From assembly GCA_964442075.1 (NCBI GenBank), contig CAYTWH010000002.1, forward strand, positions 1 through 64,000: DNA of 64,000 nt, read 5' to 3'. Every line of letters begins with the position of its first letter. The stretch's first letter is position 1. Below are positions 43,287 through 51,012 of this stretch, in pieces. The translations under genes and the position numbers were made by a program. This stretch comes from CAYTAU01 sp964442075. Lineage in GTDB: Bacteria; Bacteroidota; Bacteroidia; Bacteroidales; CAYTAU01. Under the pieces are notes generated by a model. It was given only the letters and a program-made list of their open reading frames with translations, ran no database searches and was not told the origin of the DNA.

Positions 43287-43937
43287 ATGAAAAAACTTTT
43301 GACAATTTTATTTGCAGCAGCTCTAATAATAAATTGCTATCAAACAAGCAGTAATGCTAACACTAGTAAGGATTATTTAACAATGTCACAGATTGATACT
43401 GCCTCCCAACATTTAATTTACAAAGGAAAACTTGTTGAAATATATGTAGAAAAAGCAATTTTTCATTCTTCAACAAACAGTAACTTTCTTATGAAGTTTT
43501 CAATAAAAAATATAGGTGATAAATCAATAGGTGTTGACCTTACAGATTACTGGAAAGTTATTTATCCTAACCAATGGGGTATTTATAAAAAACCATACAG
43601 GGAAGTTGTTAATGAAGAACAAATCATTCCTGATACTATATTTAACAAAACGGAAATATTTAAAAAGTTTGAGGAGAATTACTTTACATTGATAAAACCT
43701 AAAGAAACCTTAAGCTATTATAGAGATTGGAATGGCAGTGGTGAAAAAATTGAATTGGATAACAAAGAAGATTTTTTTATTATCACCATTGATGGTCAAC
43801 TTTTATTAACTAATGGTGAAGAGCTTGAAAATATAACTTTAAATGAAGCAGACGAGAAAAAAAGAGCTATAGTATTTAGTTATCCAATACTTTTTAAAAG
43901 TATTTCTGAAAAAGAAATTATAATTAAACATAATTAA
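43287..43937 (+). CDS. Hypothetical exported or lipoprotein-like protein
   Basis: 216 residues, not recognised. The N-terminus has a secretion signal (MKKLLTILFAAALIINC) with a Cys at position 17 that could be lipidated, although Asn before Cys is atypical. The rest is a beta-rich domain (about 40-210) with a central DYWKVIYPNQWGIYKKPYRE and YFTLIKPKETLSYYRDWNGS. The stop and the next ATG are separated by one base, so it is co-expressed with the following gene. Confidence 0.6.
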   Translation: MKKLLTILFAAALIINCYQTSSNANTSKDYLTMSQIDTASQHLIYKGKLVEIYVEKAIFHSSTNSNFLMKFSIKNIGDKSIGVDLTDYWKVIYPNQWGIYKKPYREVVNEEQIIPDTIFNKTEIFKKFEENYFTLIKPKETLSYYRDWNGSGEKIELDNKEDFFIITIDGQLLLTNGEELENITLNEADEKKRAIVFSYPILFKSISEKEIIIKHN

Positions 43938-43938
43938 T

Positions 43939-45057
43939 ATGAATACTATGAACACATTTTTTATTTTAATACTTGTAAGTATATTTTCCTGCACTACACC
44001 GCAAACTTCTACAGATGATAACAACAATAATCAATCTCCTGACACATTAGAATGTAGTAATTTGTATCCCTTTCAAGGCTACTTTATTAACCTTGATGAG
44101 AACAATGCTGATTTGATTAATGATATGTCATCAATAAACTTTAAAAACTGCTCAAAATATGCACATCGTTTTTCTAATCCAATTTCTGATTCAATATATA
44201 TTAATGGAAAGTCTTTTGTTGTTGAACAAAACAAAGAAAAGAGAATATATCAGATAAATATTTTTGAAAACAATAAACTCATAAATATTATTAAACTTCC
44301 AGTTGAAGATCCTTTACCCGAAGTGTATGACTATTACGTTTATCTTTTACCCTATAAAAATGATATTATATTTTTTATGGAAGATAGATACACTACTCAC
44401 TACCAGATTTGCAAATACACTGCTGAAGGTAAAAAACTTCTCTACAAAGAAATTGAGCACACATATATTGACCATCCAGAACCTAATACAAATAATTATA
44501 ATCGCTATCTTTATTATACAGATTTAACAGCATCTCAAATGATTTTTACCTCGCATATTGCCTTTGCCGATACATTTAAAACCATAATACTATCAATGGA
44601 TGATTTCACAATAACAGAATATAACAAAACTGCTAATGGACTGATACTAGACAATAATGAAGAAAATCTGCTTGGTTTCGTCACTCAAGATAAGGACCTT
44701 TTTAAGGTTCAGATGACAGACAATACAAAGTATGAATTTGAGATTAAGTATGGAGATCCTGCCTGTGAATTTATTTTAAAAGACAATTTACTTTATATTG
44801 CAAATTATCACCCTATAGCAACCGGATCAAGCCTACATTGTTTTGATCTTAATACAAGAAAAATGAAATGGACAGCAGATGTAAAACAAATGAATGTAGG
44901 TCATTCCAAATATTCAAACAAAGTTACATTATCAATGTACAAGAATAAAATTATTATGGAAGGTAATGAATCCTTCGGTAACTATGTGCAGATTTTTGAT
45001 GCAGAAACAGGCAAAAGACAAGCTGTTTTTGGTGATATTTTAGAAGCCCCCGAGTAA
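43939..45057 (+). CDS. Hypothetical lipoprotein with beta-propeller-like C-terminus
   Basis: 372 residues. A type II signal (FILILVSIFSC, Cys about 18) and an Asn/Thr/Asp-rich linker are followed by about 340 residues of repeated beta structure. The region near the end (LHCFDLNTRKMKWTADVKQM and VQIFDAETGKRQAVFGD) resembles PQQ-like propeller repeats, so a seven-bladed propeller is plausible. Start at ATG 43939 or the second ATG at 43948. Function unknown; co-expressed with the upstream hypothetical. Confidence 0.62.
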   Translation: MNTMNTFFILILVSIFSCTTPQTSTDDNNNNQSPDTLECSNLYPFQGYFINLDENNADLINDMSSINFKNCSKYAHRFSNPISDSIYINGKSFVVEQNKEKRIYQINIFENNKLINIIKLPVEDPLPEVYDYYVYLLPYKNDIIFFMEDRYTTHYQICKYTAEGKKLLYKEIEHTYIDHPEPNTNNYNRYLYYTDLTASQMIFTSHIAFADTFKTIILSMDDFTITEYNKTANGLILDNNEENLLGFVTQDKDLFKVQMTDNTKYEFEIKYGDPACEFILKDNLLYIANYHPIATGSSLHCFDLNTRKMKWTADVKQMNVGHSKYSNKVTLSMYKNKIIMEGNESFGNYVQIFDAETGKRQAVFGDILEAPE

Positions 45058-45105
45058 ATTAATTGCTTATAGTTGATTGCGAAACTTATAAACAAACTTA
45101 TTCTA

Positions 45106-45178
45106 TTTAACCCGAATTAAGATTTATAGATTCATTAGTTCGGTTGTTTGCAACCTCCTAACGATTATGCGGGTTTAA
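45106..45178. repeat. Structured non-coding element (nested inverted repeats)
   Basis: TTTAACCCG (45106-45114) pairs with CGGGTTTAA (45170-45178) with one mismatch; inside it GGTTG-TTTG-CAACC (45142-45155) is a perfect hairpin. It lies between the lipoprotein stop and the 42-bp array. It may be an RNA terminator-like structure or part of a mobile repeat. Not a recognised RNA family. Confidence 0.42.
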
Positions 45179-45244
45179 GGTATAAAATTCTGAAAAATTG
45201 AGTTTTTTGCCTCAATACCTACCCCCAAACCATAATAAAGAGGC

Positions 45245-45548
45245 TTATTTGTGTACGTCAGAAGGCTGGTACGATGCCATGTAAGCTTCTTTGCCTGCGT
45301 CAGAAGGTTGGTATGATGCCATNNNNNNNNNNNNNNNNNNNNNNNNNNNNNNNNNNNNNNNNNNNNNNNNNNNNNNNNNNNNNNNNNNNNNNNNNNNNNN
45401 NNNNNNNNNNNNNNNNNNNNNNGTAAGCTTCTTTGCCTGCGTCAGAACGTTGGTACGATGCCATGTAAGCTTCTTTGCCTGCGTCAGAACGTTGGTACGA
45501 TGCCATGTAAGCTTCTTTGTGTGCGTACCAAGCTTGGTACGATGGCAA
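45245..45548 (-). CDS. Putative 14-residue-repeat protein encoded by the 42-bp array
   Basis: Read on the minus strand, each 42-base unit encodes 14 residues: MPSYQAWYAHKEAY, MASYQRSDAGKEAY (twice), then beyond the gap MASYQPSDAGKEAY and MASYQPSDVHK, ending at a TAA (45247-45245) exactly at the array end. Differences between units are partly synonymous (TCA/TCG, CAA/CAG). The frame is continuous across all visible units only if the true gap is a multiple of three; the 100-N filler breaks it artificially. Start would be TTG 45548 or an ATG within the array; no clear ribosome site is seen. It could be a real repetitive peptide or a non-coding repeat that stays open by chance. Confidence 0.35.
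45323..45422. other. Scaffold gap (100 N)
   Basis: A run of exactly 100 N, a usual placeholder for unknown length. It falls within the 42-bp array, so the assembly probably broke on the repeats and the real copy number is unknown. Confidence 0.99.
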
Positions 45549-45598
45549 ATAATGGCTTTTTTTAGCCTTTAAGGGGTATATATTACACTTATTACAAT

Positions 45599-45670
45599 AA
45601 AAACATCAATAAATAGCTTGGGATTTACTCTTTCATTATTAATTGTTTAACCCTAAGCCTTGATGTTTTT
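45599..45670. repeat. Imperfect inverted repeat
   Basis: AAAAACATCAA (45599-45609) and TTGATGTTTTT (45660-45670) are an exact 11-base inverted repeat; AGCTTGGG (45615-45622) and CCCTAAGC (45651-45658) extend it imperfectly. It lies between the 42-bp array and the DUF6150 gene and could be a stem-loop at a transcript end or the terminus of a small element. Confidence 0.45.
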
Positions 45671-45741
45671 AAGGATAGATAATGGAAGGATTAATTAAAG
45701 GTATTGATAGCAAACTTTAAACAATAGTATTGAAGATATAA

Positions 45742-45846
45742 TCTACTCATTTAACACAGGATGCCTTCTTCTTCCACATGGATGAGGACAATCTCCGTTA
45801 CATCCTCTATATTGAATTATTTGGAGAGATTGGGACGGGCTTTTAA
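45742..45846 (+). pseudogene. Possible short protein remnant
   Basis: A 34-codon open frame without a proper start reads THLTQDAFFFHMDEDNLRYI followed by LYIELFGEIGTGF and a stop. Codons are richer in G+C than neighbouring genes (GCC, TTC, GAC, CTC, ATC), and the sequence is protein-like, so it may be the tail of a lost gene or mobile element. Not identified. Confidence 0.2.
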
Positions 45847-46187
45847 TATAATAAATGCTTATTGCCTGTTTTTTTCCATTTTGCTTTGTAGTCTGCATCA
45901 ACAAAATATATTTTTAAGTCAGCTTTATAATCAGCATCAACAAAATATACTTTTTTGTCGGCTTTATAATCGGCATCGGTAAAATACCATTTACCTTCGT
46001 TTCCACTTGCTTTATAGTCTGCATCAACCTTATAAACACACAAATCGGCTTTGTAATCAGCATCAACTACAAAAACTTTAATATCTGCTTTGTAATCTGC
46101 ATCAACTGAATATATCTTTTGTGCAACTAACTGATTTGTTGTAAAAATAGCAAGAATAGTAATTAAACTTAATAATAATTTTTTCAT
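45843..46187 (-). CDS. DUF6150 repeat protein
   Basis: Exported protein of 114 residues: signal peptide (QLVAQ), then about seven copies of a 12-13-residue repeat of the form 'KIYxVDADYKADLK' from residue 26 to 105, with one longer unit carrying GNEGKWYFTDADYKAD, and a short tail ending HLLY. This matches DUF6150, a small secreted family in Bacteroidota of unknown function. The regular Asp/Tyr/Lys repeats suggest an extended beta structure. It has no close partner gene. Confidence 0.8.
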   Translation of the reverse strand: MKKLLLSLITILAIFTTNQLVAQKIYSVDADYKADIKVFVVDADYKADLCVYKVDADYKASGNEGKWYFTDADYKADKKVYFVDADYKADLKIYFVDADYKAKWKKTGNKHLLY

Positions 46188-46332
46188 AATTATATGTATT
46201 TTGTTTTTTCAGGGATTTCAGATACAAAAACTATTCCAATACTATATTTCACAACATAAAAGCAATAATATCTCTGCTTTAGCTTTTGATGTATTGATAT
46301 TACTTTTATATTTTAATATTAATCTGAACTTT

Positions 46333-46340
46333 TATCTTTG
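46333..46340 (+). promoter_or_regulatory. -7 promoter box (TATCTTTG) for the ECF operon
   Basis: TATCTTTG, 40 bases before the ATG at 46381, fits TAnnTTTG. No TTTG at the usual -33 spacing, which could mean an activator or alternative sigma factor is used. Confidence 0.42.
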
Positions 46341-46380
46341 TGAAGTGTATTACTTACATTAAACATAAAACAAATTAGTT

Positions 46381-47409
46381 ATGATAAGTAAAATAAATCA
46401 AACAATTAAGCTGAATTTAATTGGAGTAATAATTTTTATGTTATTCGGATTAGTCTCTAATGCTAACGAATCAGAAGGCTGGATTAAAAGAGGATCTAAA
46501 CCTGATGATTATGAAATTGGAACAATAAAGGATAATGAACGAGGCAAAGAAGTACATTTTATTAAATCTATTGAAAACAAGATTAAAGGATTTGGGACAA
46601 TTATGCAATGTCTCGTTGCTGATAAATACTTAGGAAGAAGAGTTAAACTTTCGGGATATATCAAGACACATGATGTTGAAAAATGGGCAGGAATGTGGAT
46701 GAGAGTTGATGGTAAGAATGAAAAAATATCTTTAAGTTTTGATAATATGGGTAAAAGACCCATAAAAGGAACAACAAAATGGACTAAATATGAAATTGTA
46801 TTGGATGTTCCTGATTCAAGTACTAATATTTGTTATGGCGTTCTTGTTCAGGGAACAGGAGAAGCATATCTAGATGATTTAGTTTTTGAAATTGTAGGCG
46901 AAAATGTAAAATCTACAGATATGAAATATTCATTGGATGGATGGTTGAAATTGGGTGGTAGCCCTTATTCTTATGACATTGGTAAAATAAATGATAGTGA
47001 AAGAAAAAATAAAGTTTATTACTTAAAATCTACAGAAACTAAGATAAAGAGTTTTGGTACAATAATGCAATGTATCGTTGCTGATAAATATAAAGGCAAA
47101 AGAGTAAGACTTATAGGATATGTCAAAACAAAAGATATTGAACAATGGGCAGGAATGTGGATGCGTGTTGATGGCACTAAAGAGCATAAAGTTCGCAGTT
47201 TTGACAATATGAAAGGAAGACCTATTAAAGGTACAACAAATTGGACGAAATATGAGATAGTATTAGATGTTCCAAAAGAGAGCACAAATATTTGTTATGG
47301 AGTGTTAATATATAAAACAGGACAAGCATGGATAGATGATTTTAAATTTGAAGTAGTTGATAAAACAGTTCCTGTTACAAATATGTTTAAGAAGAAAGGC
47401 AAAAAATAA
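46381..47409 (+). CDS. Secreted protein with two tandem copies of a jelly-roll-like domain
   Basis: 342 residues: a signal peptide (about 1-29; LVSNA) and two homologous domains of about 150 residues (30-178 and 183-330). Each has 'SEGWIKRGS.P..YEIGTI', 'GFGTIMQC.VADKY.G.RV', 'WAGMWMRVDG', 'RPIKGTT.WTKYEIVLDVP' and 'ICYGVL'. This domain is often seen attached to bacterial regulators or in stand-alone proteins and resembles carbohydrate-binding beta-sandwiches; the ligand is unknown. The stop is directly followed by the ATG of an ECF sigma gene, so it is the first gene of a tightly coupled operon and may sense a ligand for it (inference). Confidence 0.78.
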   Translation: MISKINQTIKLNLIGVIIFMLFGLVSNANESEGWIKRGSKPDDYEIGTIKDNERGKEVHFIKSIENKIKGFGTIMQCLVADKYLGRRVKLSGYIKTHDVEKWAGMWMRVDGKNEKISLSFDNMGKRPIKGTTKWTKYEIVLDVPDSSTNICYGVLVQGTGEAYLDDLVFEIVGENVKSTDMKYSLDGWLKLGGSPYSYDIGKINDSERKNKVYYLKSTETKIKSFGTIMQCIVADKYKGKRVRLIGYVKTKDIEQWAGMWMRVDGTKEHKVRSFDNMKGRPIKGTTNWTKYEIVLDVPKESTNICYGVLIYKTGQAWIDDFKFEVVDKTVPVTNMFKKKGKK

Positions 47410-47994
47410 ATGTCTGAAAGAAATAAAAATTATAATAATATTTCTGATGAAGAATTAATAAGACTTTCTTCAAATGGTGATAACAATGCATTCTCCGAAC
47501 TTTATGAGAGGTATAGCAAAAAGATATATTTTTTCCTCCTTAGGATGTTATTCAATGATGAAGAAAAATCTAAAGATTTTGTTCAGAATGTTTTTATAAG
47601 AATTATAGAAAAATCGGAGAGTTTTGATAATACAAAAAGTTTCAAAACATGGGTTTTTACTATAGCTGCAAACCTTTGTAAGAATGAATACAGGCATCAA
47701 GAAATAAAAGAAAAGCAAGAAAAATCCTCAAATTCTAATATATCTGTAAATACTGAAGAAAGTATAATAAATAATATTGATATAGATTCATTCAATAATC
47801 AACTAATAATTGAAATCAACAAGCTTGATGATGAACACAAATCTATTTTCACTCTTAAGTTTCAACAAAACTTATCTCTTGCTGAAATTAGCGAGATAGT
47901 TGATTGTCCCTTAGGAACAGTAAAATCAAGATTGTTTTATACTTTGAAAAATATGGCAAAAAAATTAACAGTATATAACCCAAATATTAAGTAA
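47410..47994 (+). CDS. ECF-type RNA polymerase sigma factor
   Basis: Sigma-70 family factor of 194 residues. Region 2 is about 25-95 (SKDFVQNVFIRIIEKSESFD and TWVFTIAANLCKNEYR), region 4 about 135-190 (KLDDEHKSIFTLKFQQNLSL, then VDCPLGTVKSRLFYTLKNMA). The ATG immediately follows the stop of the upstream gene and its own stop is one base before the anti-sigma-like gene. It probably controls an envelope or surface regulon and may autoregulate this operon. Confidence 0.93.
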   Translation: MSERNKNYNNISDEELIRLSSNGDNNAFSELYERYSKKIYFFLLRMLFNDEEKSKDFVQNVFIRIIEKSESFDNTKSFKTWVFTIAANLCKNEYRHQEIKEKQEKSSNSNISVNTEESIINNIDIDSFNNQLIIEINKLDDEHKSIFTLKFQQNLSLAEISEIVDCPLGTVKSRLFYTLKNMAKKLTVYNPNIK

Positions 47995-47995
47995 T

Positions 47996-48541
47996 ATGAA
48001 TCAGAATAAGTTTGACATAGAACAATTGTTAAGTACGTACTCTTATTATGAATTGTCAATAGAACAAAAACAATTTGTAAACGAACAAATGACAGAAGAA
48101 GAATACGATTCTACCAAAGAATTAATAAATAATTTGCATGAAAATCATAATATAGATATACAATCAAGAAATCTTTCTGTAGATTTAAAAACTTCTCTTC
48201 TAGATAAACATACAGCTTACCATAAATCAAAAACTAGCTCAAGTAAATCCATATTTAGAAATAGAAAGAGAGTTTATCAGATTGCTGCAGTTTTTATAAT
48301 CTTAATTATGGCAGGAACATATATAATTGCAGATTATCTAAACATTGACGAAGATATTTCTATAGAAGAATTTAATGAATATTCTTCTGCTGAAGATTAT
48401 TTCTTTAATGAAGAGTTTATTATGCTTGGCTCAAATTCGGAAGTTATTGATGATATTGAACAAATGAACGAGTTTACTTCTTATGAGTCTTATATTGAAT
48501 CCGAGGAAAAGATTTACGAGCCAGATGTTAATTTCAATTGA
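47996..48541 (+). CDS. Anti-sigma-like single-pass membrane protein
   Basis: 181 residues, not recognised by family. N-terminal cytoplasmic part (1-90) with ELSIEQKQFVNEQMTEEEYD, basic RNRKRVYQ before a membrane segment (about 94-114; IAAVFIILIMAGTYIIA), and an acidic outer part (115-181). The position directly after an ECF sigma gene and the topology match an anti-sigma factor. The stop codon overlaps the ATG of a 39-residue ORF (TGATG). Confidence 0.68.
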   Translation: MNQNKFDIEQLLSTYSYYELSIEQKQFVNEQMTEEEYDSTKELINNLHENHNIDIQSRNLSVDLKTSLLDKHTAYHKSKTSSSKSIFRNRKRVYQIAAVFIILIMAGTYIIADYLNIDEDISIEEFNEYSSAEDYFFNEEFIMLGSNSEVIDDIEQMNEFTSYESYIESEEKIYEPDVNFN

Positions 48542-48660
48542 TGGCACCATTACAGCTCTTATCTTTTGTAACTACTACTCCTGCCTTTTTTCTTTTGGGG
48601 ATTTTGTGTTACATTAAATCAAAAAATATTAATTTCGTCCTAACAAAAAAAGGATTATAA
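48541..48660 (+). CDS. 39-residue hydrophobic membrane peptide (small ORF)
   Basis: Small ORF MAPLQLLSFVTTTPAFFLLG continuing through ILCYI to a basic tail ending TKKGL. It has one probable membrane helix (about 5-25). Its ATG overlaps the preceding stop as TGATG, which favours translational coupling, and its stop (48658-48660) is two bases before the dehydrogenase ATG. No homologue is recognised. It could be a real small membrane protein of the sigma operon or a chance ORF in a 120-base gap. Confidence 0.42.
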   Translation: MAPLQLLSFVTTTPAFFLLGILCYIKSKNINFVLTKKGL

Positions 48661-48662
48661 TT

Positions 48663-49598
48663 ATGAGCAAACCCCAAATACTAATATTAGAAGAACAAGG
48701 TATTTCGAGATCAGATTTTGAAGAAATTTTTAATAAAGAAGATTTAGCTTTTGAAATTGTTTGGTTTGATAGTGAGAGTATTTTAAATAATAATCTACAA
48801 GGAATTATTACTGTAAAGACTAAAGTTAATAATCAAATGCTCTTAAAATATCCAAATGTAAAATTTGTTGCTGTAGCTTTTACTGGCTACGACTGTGTTG
48901 ATTTGGACCTTTGCAAACAAAAAGATATTGCAGTATTTAATGTTCCTGCATACTCAACAAATTCTGTTGCTGAACTTGCAGTAGCTCTTACAATTTCATT
49001 ATTAAGAGAAATTCCAAAAGCAGATAAAATTTTAAGAAAAGGCCAATGGATGCTAGAATCTCCAGGGATAGAACTAGCTGGTAAAACAGTTGGAATATTA
49101 GGAACAGGAAGTATTGGAATAAAAACAGCTCAGATTTTTAAAGCTATTGGTTGTAATGTTATTGGCTATTCAAGAACAGAAAGAGACAATTTTAAAGAAA
49201 TTGGTAAATATATTGCAAGTATGTCCGAATTATTTACAATGGCAGATATTATTTCAATTCATGTTCCACTTAATTCTGAAACTAAAGGTCTGGTATCCTA
49301 CAAAGAGATTGCAGCTATGAAAAAAACTGCATTTATTGTGAATACGGCACGTGGACCAATAGTTGATGAAAAAGAACTTATTAATGCTCTTAAGAACAAA
49401 AGAATTGCAGGAGCAGGAATTGATGTTTTTGAAACTGAACCAACAAATGCTGATAATGAACTCTTAAAACTCCAGAATACTATTGTAACTCCTCATATAG
49501 CATTTAAAACTATAGAAGCCCTTAATAGAAGAGCAGACGTTACTATTAATAATATAAAGTGCTATATTGAAGGAAAAGATATAAATAGAGTTTGTTAA
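48663..49598 (+). CDS. D-2-hydroxyacid dehydrogenase
   Basis: NAD-dependent enzyme of 311 residues, of the D-lactate/hydroxypyruvate/glycerate dehydrogenase family. The NAD-binding motif is GILGTGSIGIKTAQIF (about 142-157). Catalytic residues are the Arg in VNTARGPIVDEKEL, the Glu in DVFETEP and the His in VTPHIAFKT. The substrate is likely a small 2-keto acid (hydroxypyruvate/glyoxylate-type). It is the last gene of the sigma operon; AAAGGA before its ATG is a plausible ribosome site. Confidence 0.88.
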   Translation: MSKPQILILEEQGISRSDFEEIFNKEDLAFEIVWFDSESILNNNLQGIITVKTKVNNQMLLKYPNVKFVAVAFTGYDCVDLDLCKQKDIAVFNVPAYSTNSVAELAVALTISLLREIPKADKILRKGQWMLESPGIELAGKTVGILGTGSIGIKTAQIFKAIGCNVIGYSRTERDNFKEIGKYIASMSELFTMADIISIHVPLNSETKGLVSYKEIAAMKKTAFIVNTARGPIVDEKELINALKNKRIAGAGIDVFETEPTNADNELLKLQNTIVTPHIAFKTIEALNRRADVTINNIKCYIEGKDINRVC

Positions 49599-49680
49599 TT
49601 TAAGGGGGCTTAGTAATCTTATCTAAATAAACCTTACTTTTTGCTGTAAGGGATTATTGTTTTACAATATAAAATAAAAT

Positions 49681-49702
49681 GGGGAGTGAGACTTCCCTTT
49701 CT
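49681..49702 (+). terminator. Probable terminator of the ECF/dehydrogenase operon
   Basis: GGGGAGT (49681-49687) and ACTTCCC (49691-49697) form a 7-bp stem with one G-U pair and a GAG loop, followed by TTTCTT. Confidence 0.6.
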
Positions 49703-49770
49703 TATGTTAGATATATTACTAACTTTGGTTTTTTTTATAAAAACACAAGCTCCCATATTAAATATTTAGA

Positions 49771-51012
49771 ATGCGATTTGAAGATTTAAAAATTATTGAG
49801 CCAATATTAAAGGCCTTAAAAGAAGAAAAATATTCAGTACCCACATCTATACAAGAAAAAGCGATTCCACTCATAATAAATAGAAAAGATGTGTTGGGTA
49901 GTGCTCAAACTGGTACGGGTAAAACGGCTGCATTTGCAGTTCCTATACTTCAGCACCTATATGCCGATCGTCAGCGGTATAATAGTCCACGTAAAATACA
50001 TGCACTTATTATAACTCCTACGCGTGAATTAGCTATTCAAATAGCAGAGAGTTTTTCTACCTATGGTAAGTATACAGGAATTAAAAATACAGTAATATTT
50101 GGAGGCGTACATCAGGGCAGGCAAACAGATGCTCTTAGCAAAGGTGTAGATATCCTTGTTGCAACACCTGGAAGACTTCTCGACCTTATGGATCAGGGTT
50201 TTGTTAGATTGAATGATATTGAATATTTTGTTCTGGATGAAGCAGACCGTATGCTCGACATGGGTTTTATACATGATATTAGAAAGATAATTGAAAAATT
50301 GCCACGCAAAAGGCAGTCATTATTTTTCTCTGCAACAATGCCAAAGAATATTGTAGAACTATCGAGGAAAATCCTTATAAATCCTATGAAAGTAGAAGTA
50401 AGCCCGGTTTCTTCTACTGCCGAAACTATACATCAATATCTCTATTATACTAATAAATCAACTAAGAAAGATTTGCTATTTTATATACTTGAGGACAGAA
50501 GTATAGATCAAGTACTTTTATTTTCGAAAACAAAACATGGTGCTGACAGAATAACAAAAAATTTAAAAAAGAAAAACATTAAAACTGCAGCTATACATGG
50601 CGACAAAGCCCAGAATACAAGACAAAAAGCATTGCAACAGCTTAAAGACGGAGAAATTAGAGTATTGGTTGCGACAGATATTGCTGCAAGAGGTATCGAT
50701 ATTGATAAACTAAAATATGTAATAAATTATGATATCCCGAATATAGCCGAAACATATGTACACAGAATTGGCAGAGGAGGTAGAGCTGGAGATGAAGGTG
50801 TTTCAATATCTATTTGCGAACCTGAAGAAAATGCTTTTATAAAAGACATAGAAAAATTAATAAATCTGAAAATAGAAGTTGTAAGAGACAATCCTTTTCC
50901 GCAAACTGATAAACCAATGACTGCAAAAGAAAAACAAGCCTTTGAAAAGGAGAAGTCAAAAAGAAAACAAGAATTTTTTACTGCAAGAAACAAAAAAAGA
51001 AAGAGATTTTAA
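49771..51012 (+). CDS. DEAD-box RNA helicase, RhlE type
   Basis: Cytoplasmic ATP-dependent RNA helicase of 413 residues, likely involved in ribosome assembly or RNA decay. The Q motif is FEDLKIIEPILKALKE...PTSIQEKAIP, motif I AQTGTGKT, II DEAD, III SAT, V RVLVATDIAARGIDID and VI HRIGRGGRAG. The C-terminus is Lys/Arg-rich (ARNKKRKRF), typical of RNA-binding tails. It has its own transcription unit. Confidence 0.93.
   Translation: MRFEDLKIIEPILKALKEEKYSVPTSIQEKAIPLIINRKDVLGSAQTGTGKTAAFAVPILQHLYADRQRYNSPRKIHALIITPTRELAIQIAESFSTYGKYTGIKNTVIFGGVHQGRQTDALSKGVDILVATPGRLLDLMDQGFVRLNDIEYFVLDEADRMLDMGFIHDIRKIIEKLPRKRQSLFFSATMPKNIVELSRKILINPMKVEVSPVSSTAETIHQYLYYTNKSTKKDLLFYILEDRSIDQVLLFSKTKHGADRITKNLKKKNIKTAAIHGDKAQNTRQKALQQLKDGEIRVLVATDIAARGIDIDKLKYVINYDIPNIAETYVHRIGRGGRAGDEGVSISICEPEENAFIKDIEKLINLKIEVVRDNPFPQTDKPMTAKEKQAFEKEKSKRKQEFFTARNKKRKRF

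Larger units (their letters stand above)
45239..45548. repeat. Tandem array of 42-bp units, interrupted by the scaffold gap
   Basis: Five units are visible: A (about 45239-45280), B (45281-45322), then the gap, C (45423-45464), D (45465-45506), E (45507-45548). C and D are identical; B differs by a few bases; A and E are diverged, as is usual at array ends. Units start with GTAAGCTTCTTTG and end with GGTACGATGCCAT. Unit E contains a perfect 16-base palindrome, GTACCAAGCTTGGTAC (45525-45540). Units are contiguous with no spacers, so it is not a CRISPR array. Confidence 0.92.

Noticed and set aside
45106..45178. Integron attC site
   Set aside because: The left end fits RYYYAAC, but the right end (GTTTAAG) does not fit GTTRRRY, and there is no integrase or cassette structure.
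45239..45548. 42-bp repeats as a CRISPR array
   Set aside because: Units follow one another directly with no variable spacers, and no cas genes are in the window.
45291..45572. Plus-strand ORF through the repeat array
   Set aside because: It crosses the 100-N gap, has no ribosome site, and the opposite strand keeps a frame that ends at the array boundary with partly synonymous changes.
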